A stretch of 64,000 nt of DNA from Dasypus novemcinctus (lineage: Eukaryota > Chordata > Mammalia > Cingulata > Dasypodidae), in the NCBI RefSeq assembly GCF_030445035.2, contig NC_092216.1:11099405-11163404 (forward strand), given 5' to 3'. The notes under the pieces are model-generated. The model was not told the origin of the DNA and made no database searches. It saw only the letters and a program-made list of their open reading frames with translations. A program made the translations under genes and the position numbers. Within the stretch, counting starts at the first letter, position 1. Every line of letters begins with the position of its first letter. Positions 48,930-61,400 of the stretch are shown one piece after another.

Positions 48930-51900
48930 ATGGCTAACATAAATAATTCCTTGAAAGTAATAACACTGAATATTAACGGATTAAACTCACCTATCAAAAG
49001 AATCAGACTGGGACATTGGTTAAGGAAATATGACCTATCTACATGCTGTCTACAAGGGACACATATTAGACACAGAGACTCATGGTGGCTGAAAGTGAAT
49101 GGTTGGAAAACAATCTTACAAGCATATAATAACCAAAAAAAAAAGACAGGAGTAGTTATCTTAATATCAGACAAAATAGACTTTAAATATGAAACAGTTG
49201 TGAGAGACAAAGAAGGATACTACATATTAGTGATAGGGACAATCTGTCAATAAGAACAAACAATCATAAATATTTATGCTCCTAACAAGGGCACCTCTAA
49301 ATACATGAGGCAAACACTGGAAAAACTAAGTGAAAGAATAGATGCATCTACAATTACAGTGGGGGATTTTTATACACCACTATCAACTCTGGACAGAACA
49401 TCTCAAAAGAGAATCACTAAATAAATTAAATATTTGAACAGTATATTAGAGGAGCTGGATCTAATAGACATATACAGATCATTACACCCAAATACAGCAG
49501 GATATACATTTTTCTCAAGTGCACATGGATCATTCTCCAAGATAGACAATATGCTAGACCACAAAGAAAGGTTGAATGAATTCAGAAAAATCAAAATCAT
49601 ACAAAATAATATCTCTGACCTCAGTGGAGTGAAGCTGGAAATCTGCAAGGGCCAGAGGCCCAAATTTCACACCAAGATATGGAAATTAAACAGCACACTA
49701 TTAGAAAAACAGTGTGTCAAAGAGGAAATCTCAAAAGAAATCAATGACTACCTTGAAACAAATAATAATGATAACACAACATACCAAAATGTATGGGATG
49801 CAGCAAAAGCAGTACTAAGAAGGTAATTTATAGCCATAAATTCATACATCAAAAAAAGAAGAAAGAGCAAAACTGAAGAACTAACTGCACATTTGGAGGA
49901 ATTAGTAAAAAAACAATGAAGTAATCCAACAGGAAGAAAAAGAAGGAAGGAAATAACAAAGATAAGAGAACTAAATGAAAAAGAAAATAGGAAAACAGTT
50001 GAAAAGATAAACAAGACCAAGAGCTGGTTTTTTGAGATGATCAACAAAATTGACAAACCTTTAGTGAGACTAACAAAGAAAAAAAGAGAGAAGATGCAAA
50101 TACACAAAATAAGAAATGAGAAAGGAGCTATTACCACTGACCCAACAGAAATAAAGACTATCATAAGAGGATACTTTGAAAAACCATATTCCAACAAAAT
50201 GACAATTAGGTGGAAATAGACAAATTCCTAGAAACACACAAGCAGCCTATATTGATGAAAGAAGAAATTGATTATCTCAACAAACCAGTCACAAGTAAAG
50301 AGAAAGAATCAGTCATTAAAAACCTCTCAACTAAGAAGAGCCCAGGACCAGACGGCTTCACAGGTGAATTCTACAAAACATTCCAGAAAGAAATAACACC
50401 AATGCTGCTGAAACTCTCCCAAAAAAATTGAAACAGAAGGAACATTGCCTAACTCCTTCTATGATGCCAACATTACCCTAGTACCAGAGACAAACAAAGA
50501 CACCACAAGAAAGGAAAATTACAGACCAATTTCTCTAATGAACCTAGATGCAAAAATACTTAACAAAATACTTGATAATCGTATCAACAACACGTTAAAT
50601 GAATTATACACCATGACCAAGTGGGATTCATTCCAGATATGCAAGAATGGTTCAACATAAGAAAATCAATCAATGTAATACACCATATAAACAGATTGAA
50701 GGAAAAAAATCACATAATATCTATAGATGCAGAAAAAGCATTTGACAAAATACAGCACTCTTTCTTGATAAAAACACTCCAAAATTTCAGAATACAAGGA
50801 AATTTTTTGAACATGATAGAGTATATATGAAAAACTGAAAGCCAACATTGTTTACAATGGAGAAATCTTAAAATCCTTCCCTCTAAAGTCAGGAACAAGG
50901 CAAGGATGCCCACTGTCTCACCTTCTATTTAACATTGTCTTAGAAGTACTTGCTCAAGCACTGAGGCAAGAACCAGATATAAAAGGCATTCAAATTGGAA
51001 AGGAAGAAGTCAAAATTCATTATTTGCAGATGACATGGTCCTATACTTAGGAAACCCTGAGAGGTCTACAACAAAGCTTCTAGAACTCATAAATGAGTTT
51101 AATAAAGTCACAGGTTATAAGATCAATGTGCAAAAATCAGTAGCATTTCTGTACACCAATAATGAGCAAGATCAGGAAGAAATCAAGAAACAAATACCAT
51201 TCATAATAGTAAATAAAAAAAATCAAATATTTAGGAATAAATTTAACTAAAGATGTAAAAACTAAAGATGTATACACCGAGAACTATACAAGACTGTTCA
51301 AGGAAATCAAAGAAGACCTAAATACATGGAAGAATGTTCCCTGTTCATGGATAGGAAGACTAAATATTATTAAGATGTCTATCCTACCAAACCTGATTTA
51401 CACATTCAATGCAATCCCAATAAAAATGAAAACAGCCTTCTTTAAGGAACTAGAAAAATTAACTATGAAATTTATTTGGAAAGGAAAGAGGCCCCAAATA
51501 GCCAAAGACATATTGAAAAAGAAAAATGAAATTGGAGGAATCACACTACCTGACTTCAAAACATTCTACAAAGCTACAATAGTGAAAACAGCATGGTATT
51601 GGCATAAGGAGAGACACACAGACCAATGGAATCGAATTGAAAGTTCTGATATAGAACCTCATATATATAGCCATATAATATTCGATAAAGCCACCAAACC
51701 CTCTCAACTGGGAGAGAATGGCCTATTCAACAAATGGTGCCTGGAGAACTGGATATCCATAAGTAGAAGAATGAAAGAGGATTACCATCTCACACCTTAT
51801 ACAAATATCAACTCAAGATGGATCAAAGACCTAAATATAAGAGCCAAGATCATAAAGACCTTGGAAAGCAGTGTAGGGAAACATCCACAGGACCTTGTAA

Positions 51901-52728
51901 TAGGAAATGGCTTCATGAATATCACACCAAAAGCACGAGCAGCAAAAGAACAAGTAGATAGATGGGACTTCCTCAAAATTAAAGCCTTCTGTACCTCAAA
52001 GGAGTTTGTCAAGAAAGTAAAAAGGGAGCCTACATAATGGGAGAAAATATTTGGCAACCATATATCTGATAAGAGACTTATAACTTGCAAATATGAAGAA
52101 TTCCTATATCTTGAAAATAAAATGATAAATAACCCATTTAAAAAATGGGAAAAAATGTTTAAACACACTTCTCCAGTGAAGAAATACAAATGGCTAAAAT
52201 GCACATGAAAAAGTGCTCCAAATCTTTAGCTATCAGGGAAATGCAAATCAAAACCACAATGAGATACCATCTTATTCCCGTAAGATTGGCAGCTATGAAA
52301 AAATCAGAAGAATACAAATGCTGGAGAGGCTGTGAAAAAATGGGAACACTCATCCACTGCTGATGGAAATGCAGAAGGTTCCAACTATTCTGTAGGACGG
52401 TTTGGCAGTTTCTCAAAAAGTAACCATAGATTTGCCATATGATCCACTAATTCCACTGCTGGGTATATAACCAGCAGAACTGAAAACCAGGACACAAACC
52501 GATATATGCACACCAATGTTCATAGTAGCATTGTTCACTATCGCCAGAAGTTGGAATCAACCCAAATGCCCATCAACAGCTAAGTGGTTCAATAAAGTGT
52601 GGTATATACATACAATGAAATACTACTCAGCCTTAAGAACAAATACACTACACACACACGTGATAACATGGATGAATCCTGAGAACCTTTTGTTGAGTGA
52701 AGCAACCCAGGCATTGACGGACAAATAA
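48930..52728 (+). pseudogene. L1 ORF2 (endonuclease / reverse transcriptase), broken
   Basis: Endonuclease from 48930 (MANINNSLKVITLNINGLNS, with the N-G-L metal-site region), continuing through SAHGSFSKIDNMLDH (about 49520-49560). The RT domain spans about 50250-51100: [30 protein letters not shown] (motif A, about 50725), GTRQGCPLS and the FADD-type motif near 51030, reached only after a frameshift. The C-terminal part is the longest clean stretch (51375-52037, 220 codons: [15 protein letters not shown] and [10 protein letters not shown]). Stops at 49252, 49422 and 49825 and several frameshifts inactivate it. The end is set at TAA 52726-52728. Confidence 0.85.
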
Positions 52729-55600
52729 TACATGACCTCAATGATATGAAATAAGCAAGCTGCCTCTGAGAGCTAGAGACTGGAGAATAGGCTTATAGGA
52801 AATTGGGGGGTAGGGAAAGGATGTAAACTGACATCTACATGGGCGAAATCTATGATAAGCTGGCAGTAAGTATGTGCACAAGGAAGAGATAAAATGGGGG
52901 CATAGGGTTACCTTTGGGTGGGGCTTTGCGGGTTTGAGCGGGGCTAGGGATGGGAGGATGGGTAATATTGCCCAAGAAATAGGGAGGAGGGAGGGGCAAC
53001 ACACAAACATAGGAGATTGTCAGGTGTTGGTTGAAAGCAAAATGCTGAGAAAAACTTTTCAAAATATAAATAGAAAAGTTACCTGTTTAAGATACTCAAA
53101 GGGGATAATCTAATGCAGGACAGACTCCTAGGGATTATCTGAATGCTCATTTTGCCAGAGCGGGTTATACCATTGGGTAGAGACCCATATAATGAGAGTG
53201 AAGGTAGACCCACATCCTGGGGAGGACTAATGCCATCGAATAGAGGGTACTGTATCTCTCAAGAGAAAGGGTGACCCCCAGGGCATTAGGGCAGTTGAGC
53301 AAATCAAGCCCTCAAAACTGTTGCAAGTATCTCTGAACATGGCTCCTCAAGAAATGAAGATTGACTGTCACTGTGGTCCCCAAGGGGAGGGGGAAATTGA
53401 TATTGAATAGATGGGACCAAAGTAAATGTGAGGGCAAAAGAAGTGTTTCACAAGAGTACACAAGGATGGATATAAAACATGTAATATTACACCAAAAAAA
53501 TATAGGGGATGACAGACTAATAATGTAAACCATGATGTAAAATATAGGATAATGAAAAAAATTTAGAAAACTGTATAGCCTAAAGTATGAACCACAATGT
53601 AAACACAAATCTTACCTTGTTTGAAAGCTATTGTCTCAATATCTGTACACAAGTTTCAGTAAATATGATATGAATAAGTTAAAAGATTATCACTGTGGAA
53701 GGGAAAAGGTTTTATAATGGATATGTGGGAGTACTGTATATTGTATACATGAATTACTGTCATCTATGGCTCTTGTGAAGAGAGGCTCAATAATTAGGAA
53801 AAAAAGAAAAGAAAAAGGATGTAGAATTTTTCCAAATCAATATGTATTCTATATCTAACCTTTAAACTCATCGCTATATTCCATATTACTAGTAAGGGAA
53901 CCTGACATTATATTGGGCTTCACTTTTCAGGAAGTTTTGGATCACAGAGTGGTTCAACAATGGCAGTGGAGGAATACTGGTATGGGATGTTATTGACAGG
54001 GGACATATGGTTGACAGGGAGTTATACAGGGCATGTGTCCAGGGTGCATGGAAATGTTTGGATATACTCATAGTGGAAACAATTTAAAACAACAGCTGGG
54101 AGGGTACTGGGCTACTGGCTGGGGGGGGCGGTCTCTGTCGAGGTACCTAGGGGTACCCCAGGTGCAACGGTAAGGACCAGGAAGGAATGTGGGTCCAAAA
54201 ATGAGCCCCTGATACTAATGACTATGCTTGTGAGCCTATACACCTGAAATAAGAACAAGGCTTAGATCAGCACTGTACCTAAGAGTTCCCTCCTGACAGC
54301 CTCCGTGTTACTCAAATGTGGCCAGTCTCAAAGCCAAACTCAGCATGTAAATGCAATGCCTTCCCTCCAGTGTGGGACATGACACCCAGGGATGAGCCTC
54401 CCTGGCACCAAGGGATCACTACCAAGTACCAGCTGGTGATGTAACTAGAAAATGACCTGGAGTTAAAGGTTCGACGCGGACCAGCAGAATATCCCTGTCT
54501 TGTATAATAACAGGAGTTAAAAATGCTGTTTGACCTAAAGTAAGGGGGAAATGGAAAGGACAAATGAGTTCATATGGCTATGAGTCTCTAAAAAAGAATC
54601 TGGAGTTTGTCAGGAGGAGTGCCCTTATGCACACCTGAGCAGTTTCAGAGACAGATAAAGTAGATACAACCCCAGGTATTGGTTCTTTTGAGGGCTAAAG
54701 AGACCCACGGGTTTTATGGTCATGGCAGATGGGGTTCACTGCCATATCAGTTGACCCTTCTTTGGAGCTGGTGTTTCTGCGTGATGGAGCTGGACTTAGA
54801 TGGGATCTCTTTTCACAAGCCTTTCATGCTACTTTACTGGAATTGTAGTTGGTGCTGGGGTTTAAGGTATATCTAGGGGATTTGAATCTCTGGACTGACA
54901 GTATGATAGCCAGACCCTGAGCCTCAACAGACTTCAACTCCTACACTCTGATTTATTGGACTTATCCCATTCAGCTAACATGGAGTTGAAGAATGTCAAC
55001 CACCACACCATGGAGCCTAGAGTGCCTACAACTGAAAGCAGGAGAATGGTGTCCAGTATCCATGTGGAATCTAAAACCCCTCTGGACACAGATGTGGAAT
55101 GGACACAACCAAGCTAAGGTCCACAGGAAGGAGGAATACAGTAAGGATTAGAGTGGGCTTAACGATATCCTATTCATGAACTATTGTGGTTAATAATTGA
55201 GAAAATGTGGCATTGGTGTGGAAAAAGTGGTCATCATGGCTGCTGGGTGCAGGGAATGGGAGGAAGAGATGAGATGTGGAGGCATTTTCAGGACTTGGAG
55301 TTGTCCTGGGTGGTGCTCCAGGGACAATTGCCAGACATTGTATGTCCTCCCATGGCCCACTGGATGGAACCTAGGAGAGTGTGGGCCATGGTGTGGACCA
55401 CAGGCCATGGGGTGCAGTGATGCCCAGAGATGTACTCACCAGATGCAATGGATGTGTCATGATGATGGGGGAGAGTGTTACTGTGAGGGGGTTGTGTGGT
55501 GGGGGTGGTGGGAGTGATGGGACCTCGTATTTTTTGAATGTAACATTTTTTAAGAAATGAATAAATTGAGTAGAAATTGGGAAAAAAAGGATATTTCCCT
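52729..55600 (+). other. L1 3'UTR: modules A and B (about 2.85 kb)
   Basis: Module A (52729-53820) ends in an A-rich stretch (53795-53820). Module B (53821-55600) ends in ATGTAACATTTTTTAAGAAA and AATAAA. No translated frame is conserved between copies, so it is probably non-coding. The same A-B order after ORF2 appears at 8.3, 17.1, 37.7 and 56.9 kb. Confidence 0.75.
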
Positions 55601-55716
55601 TTGAAATAGAAAAAAATAATAAAATGAAATAAATTTTAAAACAACCAATAAAATACAAAAATGTTTAAAAATTGGAAATAATAAAAAATATTTTTAAAAT
55701 TAGAAATTGTGTCTTT
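55601..55716 (-). mobile_element. Older L1 module B, middle piece
   Basis: Matches the far end of module B as at 8170-8265 (ACCAATAAAATACAAAAATG). It continues the copy interrupted at 46021 and is cut again at 55716 by a second insertion. Confidence 0.65.
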
Positions 55717-56880
55717 TTAATTTTTATTATCTTTTTAATAGATACATAAATCACACAAAATATTACATTAAAAAAAAGAGGTTCTCATATACCCCACTGC
55801 CTCTACACCCTATGACTCCCACATCAACAACTTCTTTCATCAGTGTTGTACATTCATATCATTTGATGAGTACATTTTGGAGCATTGCTACACAGTGTGG
55901 ATTATAGCTTATGTTGCAGTTTATACTCTCATACAGTCCATTCAGTGGGTTTATGGCAGAGTATGTAATGTCCTGCATCTATCCTTGCAATATCATTCAG
56001 GACAAATCCAGGTTCCAAAAATGCCCCCAATATCACACCTTTTTCTTTCTCCCTGCCCTCAGTAACTCCCATGGCCACTGTCTCTAAATCAATGATATAA
56101 TTTCTTCCATTCCTAGAGTCACAACAATTTTGTAGTAGAATACCAGTAAATGCACTCTAATTCATAATTTATTCCTCCATCCTAAGGACCAGGATGGTGA
56201 TATCCACTCAACTTTTAAATCAAGAAGAGGCTTAAATCCCACATGTCTAATGGATGGAATTCTCCTGCTTGCAGCTGTAGACTCTCTTGGTTCCCTGGTG
56301 TGTGACTGACCATCCTCACCTTCCTGTTACCTGACCTGGGTAAGTCCAATGAACAAGAGAGCAAGTGTTGCAACTCTTCTGAGGCTCGGTGCCCAGCTGG
56401 CACATAGAGAGTCCAGAGATTCAAGTCTCCTGAGCATACATCATCCCCAGCACCCACCACAGATTCAGTAAAAGTGACAGAACTGGCATGTGTAGAAAGG
56501 TCATATCTGAATCCAACTCCAACAATCAGGAACACAAATTCCATAGTAGGGCCCACTGGCAAGGCACTGAACCCTAGAGCTGTCTGTCATGACCTTAGGA
56601 CCTTGGTGTCTCCATAACACTCAGGAATACCACTACTTGGGGTTGTATTTAGATTGGGTGTCTCTGAGATTCTGCTGAGATGCATATAAGTGCAACCCCT
56701 GTGGTGACCTCCTGAGTTATTTTGAAGTCTCTTATCCATATAAACTCATTTGTCCTTATGATTTTCCCCCTATCATTCAAGGTCTTTCTCTGGTTGCATC
56801 ACCAGCTGGTGCTTGGTAGTAGTCCCTTGGTGCCAGGAAGCCTCATCCCTAAGAGTCATGTCCCACAATGGGGGGAAAGC
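55717..56880 (-). mobile_element. 5'-truncated L1 insertion (module B only), with target duplication
   Basis: 1164 bp of antisense module B, starting with a T-rich tail (55717-55740). It is flanked by the 11-bp duplication ATTGTGTCTTT (55706-55716 and 56881-56891). The host module continues directly at 56892. The insertion proves that module B alone can be the 3' end of a retrotransposed RNA. Confidence 0.82.
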
Positions 56881-57480
56881 ATTGTGTCTTTCATCACTGT
56901 AAGATCTGATGTTATGTATGTACAGTGACAATTTCTTCCATATATTCCCCAGTGTCTTATTTTCTTTATTTTCTATTCAAAGAAGCATTAGAATACAGAA
57001 AAGTAACAGAAAATATAGGTTATTAACAGAAACCAAATGCCCTCCTCCTTTCCCCTCTCCCCTGTTAATAACATTTTACATGTGAACATTACATTCATGA
57101 AAATTGATGAGCAAAATTGAAGCATTGATATCAAGCACAATCAATGGCCCATATTATAGATTATATTTTGGATCATACAATTTTAGAGGTTGTGATGGAA
57201 CTTGAAATGGACTCTATTCATTATTGCAAGATGATTCTGAACAATTCCAATGCCCTAAAAATGCCCTGAGTTCCATCCATTCTATTCTTCTCTCCCCCTT
57301 CCCTTGGAACCCATGGTAACCACAAAGTTTCAATTTTTGAAGAATAAGATTCATAGTTACTTGAAATAATATTAAGGGTTTGACACATTGCTCTGTTTTG
57401 TTATATTAGGTACTGCGTATATACTTAAGGAATTCTTGTCCCTATAATTGAAATCATAGGAGGACTCCGAAGGATGGGAG
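56881..57480 (-). mobile_element. Older L1 module A (antisense), final piece of the nested host
   Basis: TTCATCACTGTAAGATCTG and ATGTACAGTGACAATTTCTT correspond to the B/A boundary at 8270-8330. Module A continues to about 57480. Confidence 0.65.
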
Positions 57481-58533
57481 TTTTATATTTTCTTTTCTTA
57501 AAATGTATTTTTTATTATTTTTAAAAGATACTTAGATTGCATAAAATGTTACATAAAAAATATAATGGATTCCCATATGCCCCACTCCCCACACCTCCCA
57601 CTTTTCCACATATTAATAACTTCTTTCATTAGTGTGGTACATTCACTGAAATTGATGAACGCATTTTGGAGCCTTGCCACTAAGAATGGAATATAGTTTA
57701 TATTGTACATTTACACTCTCAGCCACTCAATTCTGTAGTTTATGGCAGGATATATAATGGCTTTTATCTGTCATTGCAATGTCATTCAGGTTGATTCCAA
57801 CTTCTGAAAATGCCCCCATATTATAGCTCGTTTTCCATCTCCCCAACTTCAGCACCTTCAGTGGCTACTGCCTCCAAATCAAGGATACAATTTCTTTCAT
57901 TGCTAGAATCACAGTAAATGTATACTAGAATATCAATAAGTTCACTCTAGCCCAAAAATTGTTTGCCAGGCATGAGGATTCTGGGATGGTGATGACCACT
58001 CAACATCTAATTAAGAGGGGGCTTCAATCTCATTTGGATTGTGAGTGGGATACCCTTGCTTGCAGTTGTAGACTCTAAGTTCCTTGGTATGGTTGTTGTC
58101 ATCCTCACATCCTTGTTGGTTATCCTGGGTGAGTCCAATGAACTGGAAAGTAGTTGTTGCAACTCCACTGAGATTCAGGGTCCAGCTGGCACATTGACAG
58201 CCCAGAAATTCAAGTCTCTTGGATGTATACATAACAACTTTATCACCAACTATAGGTTCAAATAATAGGGTCAGAAGAGGCATATGTAGAGAAGTCACAT
58301 CTGAGTCCAACTCTGTCACAGTAGGGGTCACAAACTCCAAAGTGGGTCCTATGGGAAAAGCACCAACTCTGGAGCTATCTGCCAGGACTGTAGCACTTGG
58401 ATTTCTCCAGCTCTCAGGAGCCAGACTATTTGTAACAATATAGCCAACATCCTCCCTGCTTTCCCCCATCTCTATTAATAATCTTTCTGCATGTGAATGG
58501 TACATTTGTTACATGATATACAAATATTGAAAT
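57481..58533 (-). mobile_element. L1 module B (to about 58440) and a module A scrap, antisense
   Basis: Another antisense module B starting at a T-rich tail (57490-57530). 58441-58533 resembles module A (TGGTACATTTGTTACATGAT), cut at 58533 by the provirus. Confidence 0.65.
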
Positions 58534-59434
58534 TGCGGTCACCCCTCGGGCTGAAGTGTGGTTTGCTGGCCTGGTGGGGGGAGCAGCCGCAGTAGGCCTA
58601 ATTCCAAGCCACTGCCCCCATAATAGGGTGGCTGGTCGGACTCACCACCACTCCTGAAGGGAGCTCGGCATGGGCGCAAAGTGCCCTCGGGTCTCCCCTT
58701 CTCGGCAGCCATGCTTCCATGGCCGCCCCTCCTCCGGGATAGCGCCACACGATGCCTTATGAGGCAACACCCTTCTTCTTCTTTCTTCCTGCGCAGGCGC
58801 AGGGCGGAAAATTCCAGTCTGCCTTTTTACCCCCCCCCCGACAGCAGCAACAGCCAGGCATGAGGTGGGAAACTCAAGTCTGCCCTCTACCCCAGCAACA
58901 GCAGCCACCAATCCCTAAACCCTGCCACTTCCCCCAGCAACAGCAACAGCCAATCCCTAACCACCACCCCTCCCCCTTCCAGTACCTCCCACCGACCTTT
59001 CTCTCCAGTAACTGCTTGCGGCAGCCAATCAGAACATGGCATAACTTCAACCAATCAGCCTTCCCCAGCCCCTATAAAACTGTAGCCACTTCCTCAATAA
59101 AGTTGGACCTGCGTGTTTACCTCGTCTCCGTGGTAGTTCTTCTGCCGTGCGCCCTCCAGTCCTGAGAGCCCCCGACAAAGGCCTGGCCTCCCTTGTCCCC
59201 AGTTCGTCGCCTGCTTCTCCGGGCGACCGCTTCGTCACCGGCTTCACCGGGCGACCCCGTCAGCCAAACCACGCAACCCCTGTGAGACCGACCCCTCATC
59301 TGCTGCCAGACCAACCCCTCGTCCCAAGCCGGACTGACCCCTCGTCCCAAGCCGGACTGACCCCTCATCCAAAGTTGGACTGACCCCTCCTCTGCAGCCA
59401 GACCCCACTGCCACCGACCGAGCAAGCCGCCGCA
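58534..59434 (+). repeat. 5' LTR (901 bp)
   Basis: Begins TGCGGTCACC and ends GCCGCCGCA, with the same TGCGG/CCGCA inverted ends as the solo LTR. It contains CCAAT (59051-59055), TATAAA (59073-59078) and AATAAA (59096-59101). The U5 side carries five roughly 20-bp units of the GACTGACCCCTCGTCCCAAG type (about 59278-59405) and two units of a 28-bp CGCCTGCTTCTCCGGGCGAC type (59205-59262). Confidence 0.95.
59051..59101 (+). promoter_or_regulatory. LTR core promoter and poly(A) signal
   Basis: CCAAT 59051-59055, TATAAA 59073-59078, AATAAA 59096-59101. The poly(A) hexamer is only 18 bases after the TATA box, so transcription should start at or after it. The signal therefore lies in U3 or at the very start of R. 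Confidence 0.75.
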
Positions 59435-59436
59435 GC

Positions 59437-59454
59437 TGGTGCCCAACGTGGGGC
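59437..59454 (+). other. Primer-binding site, tRNA-Lys1,2-like
   Basis: TGGTGCCCAACGTGGGGC, two bases after the LTR. It differs at one position from the tRNA-Lys1,2 site known from betaretroviruses (TGGCGCCCAACGTGGGGC). It defines the family as Lys-primed. Confidence 0.88.
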
Positions 59455-59653
59455 AGGGTAAGGACCCCCTTCACCTTGCTCCACTGCTCGTCATTCTCCT
59501 CTTCCCTTAAGGAGCTCTTAGTTCTGCTTTCCCCTTGTCAGGGCCTTCTCTTGGCCCACGACCACCGTCGGAGCCCCACTGGCTCCAACCCCTCGTCTCA
59601 CCGTGCCCCTTGGCTCCCATCGCCACGCTCTCAAGGTAAGGGCCCCTTCTCTT
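59455..59653 (+). promoter_or_regulatory. 5' leader with two candidate splice donors
   Basis: GCAGG|GTAAGG (intron start 59458) and CAAG|GTAAGG (intron start 59636) fit donor consensus. In a complete relative one of these would make the spliced env message. The env acceptor would lie in the deleted region. Confidence 0.5.
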
Positions 59654-61400
59654 ATTGGCTCCAAAAGGCCATTAGCAATTGTTAACATCCTTTCTGCTAA
59701 GCAAGCCCCACAGGTTCGGGCTCTTGCCGGTCTCCTAGACACTCACCGGTGTAAGATCTCTTTGAAACAGCTCCAAGTATATTGGGACCTTCTCCCCTTT
59801 AATCCGTGGCTTACCACGTGTCAGCTCTGGGACCCGGATACCTATACTCGCCTTATAGATAGGGTCACTTCTGCTGTGGAGCAGGAAGGTAAAAGATTCC
59901 CTCCTGGCTTATTACCGGCGCTTTTTACCATCTGCTCCTGCCTTCAAGGTGCCCCTACCATCGACTCCCCCCAGCCGCGCCACCGCCGCCGCCGTGATTG
60001 TCAGGACGGCGACTCTAACCAGGATCCTGATCGGGATCCTGATGCCGGCTCTGACTCCGACTCTGAGTCGCTTGTCTAGCGCCTTAATAAGGCGCTTGAA
60101 AATTGTCCCCCTAAACAGTGTAATCTTGCAGTGTCGAGTGCCGGTGAAGATGGCGAACTTCCGCCTTCTTCCTCATTCGAAAAGGGGAAGCACTCCCAAG
60201 ATAGCGGGCTTCTGCCTTCTTCACCATCCGAAAAGGGGAGGCACTCTCAAGATGGACTTCCACCTTCTTCTTCACTCGAAAAGGGGAGGTCCCTTTACCC
60301 CTCCCTCTCCCCGACGACTTCCTGCCTGGGTGGGCTGGAAGCTCCCTCCCCGCCATTTTACCCCTCTGCGCACGGCGGCCCATGGCCATCTTGTGGCACC
60401 ATTTGGGCACCAGGAGCTTCCGCCCCGCCATTTTCTCAAAGCGGTCCGTGGCCATCTTGTAGCCCACGGTCATTTTGTAGCCCGCCGCCATTTTGTAGTA
60501 CCGCTGGGGACAGCCCGCAGCCATTTCGCAACACTGCATGGGCAATGGCTCCTCTCACGCCCTCCGCGCCAGCGGCCCTCCCCGGCTCCACCTCCCCCTG
60601 GCAGCCCCCTCCATCTGATCCGTGGCAAGCTGCCGCACGTGCAGTCCCCTCTAGCCTATTTTTGGACCCATATTCCTCCCCCGCTGTGGCACCTCCGCCT
60701 ACCTCCCTGCCACCTCCTACCACCTGCTTTCCCCTTAACGTAACTCCCACCCCTCAGCGCCCCTTTCCTTGGTACCCACATGATGTAGAAAGTGTTAAGC
60801 AGCTCCACAAGGCCGTTAAGGAGGATGGGTTAGGCAGTCCTTATGCTCAGCATTTGTTAGAGGAGATGTCCACCCTTCTGTGCATCCCCCTCGATTGGCT
60901 CCAACTGGCCCGTGCCATCCTCACGCCCGGCCAGTTTATAAATTGGCACGCCCATTTTCATGCCGAGGCTGAAAAGCAGGTTGCGGCCAACGCTGCAATG
61001 GGTGTTAATCACCCACTAGAAGCCTTCACCGGCACCGGTCAGTTTAGCCAGGCTACGGCCTACTACCCCGCTCTGGCTGGCTTCTGGCTTCAGATTTCTC
61101 AGGTCGCCCTACGGGCCTTTATGCCTGCACTGCCAGTAGTGCTGACAAGTTCACTGAGCTCACACAGACCAAGGATGAGGACTTTTCTACCTATGTTTCC
61201 AGAGTCCTCCGGGCGTGTGAGCGCAGGGTCCACGATGAACAGGCTCGGTGTGCCCTCGCCCGTGAAATTATCCTTGAAGGGGCCAGCCCCATTCGTCGAC
61301 AGGCAATTGCTCCCATGAGGGAAAAGTCGATAGACAATTGGGTAATTGCCTGTAACGGCCTCGGCCAACAGGCTGCTTCTTTTGCCAAGGCTGTCACGAC
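59654..61400 (+). pseudogene. gag: ERV gag remnant (betaretrovirus-like matrix, proline-rich region, capsid), broken
   Basis: Gag builds the immature particle. The first frame starts at ATT GGC (59654), where a Met-Gly myristoylated start would be expected; there is no Met in this frame before the stop. Matrix-like sequence (LDTHRCKISLKQLQVYWDLL) runs to a TAG at 60077-60079. The same frame reopens after it with a Ser/Pro-rich region holding three repeats of the PPSSSxEKG type (about 60160-60290) and a proline-rich stretch. Capsid follows from about 60755 (PWYPHDVESVKQLHKAVKED), with the N-terminal domain to about 61115. A one-base shift near 61120 moves the C-terminal domain into another frame (TQTKDEDFSTYVSRVLRACE, a major-homology-like region at about 61165-61215). 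Nucleocapsid zinc knuckles are missing; the frame runs directly into env. GC-rich, unlike the flanking L1s. Confidence 0.85.

Larger units (their letters stand above)
46022..55600 (+). mobile_element. Full-length xenarthran LINE-1, about 9.5 kb
   Basis: 5'UTR 46022-47886, ORF1 47887 to about 48900, ORF2 48930-52728, 3'UTR module A about 52729-53820, module B 53821 to about 55600 with a terminal AATAAA (55559-55564) and A-rich tail. The 5' end GGGGGATGGGGCAAGATGGT matches the 5' ends at 4240 and 34110. It is inserted in an older antisense L1 3'UTR, whose sequence resumes after 55600. ORF1 and ORF2 both have several stops, so it is inactive, but it is the most complete copy here. The flanking duplication is obscured by AT-rich sequence. 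Confidence 0.9.

Noticed and set aside
55184..55517. Open frames with many Trp/Cys/Gly codons at the end of module B
   Set aside because: No frame is conserved with the other module B copies. Treated as non-coding 3'UTR.
58528..58533. TGAAAT as the left target duplication of the provirus
   Set aside because: The right flank is outside the window, so the duplication cannot be confirmed. Only the flank is reported.
60111..60750. Minus-strand open frames (144 and 104 codons) opposite gag
   Set aside because: They mirror the stop-poor proline-rich gag region, with no recognisable domain and no start or splice context.
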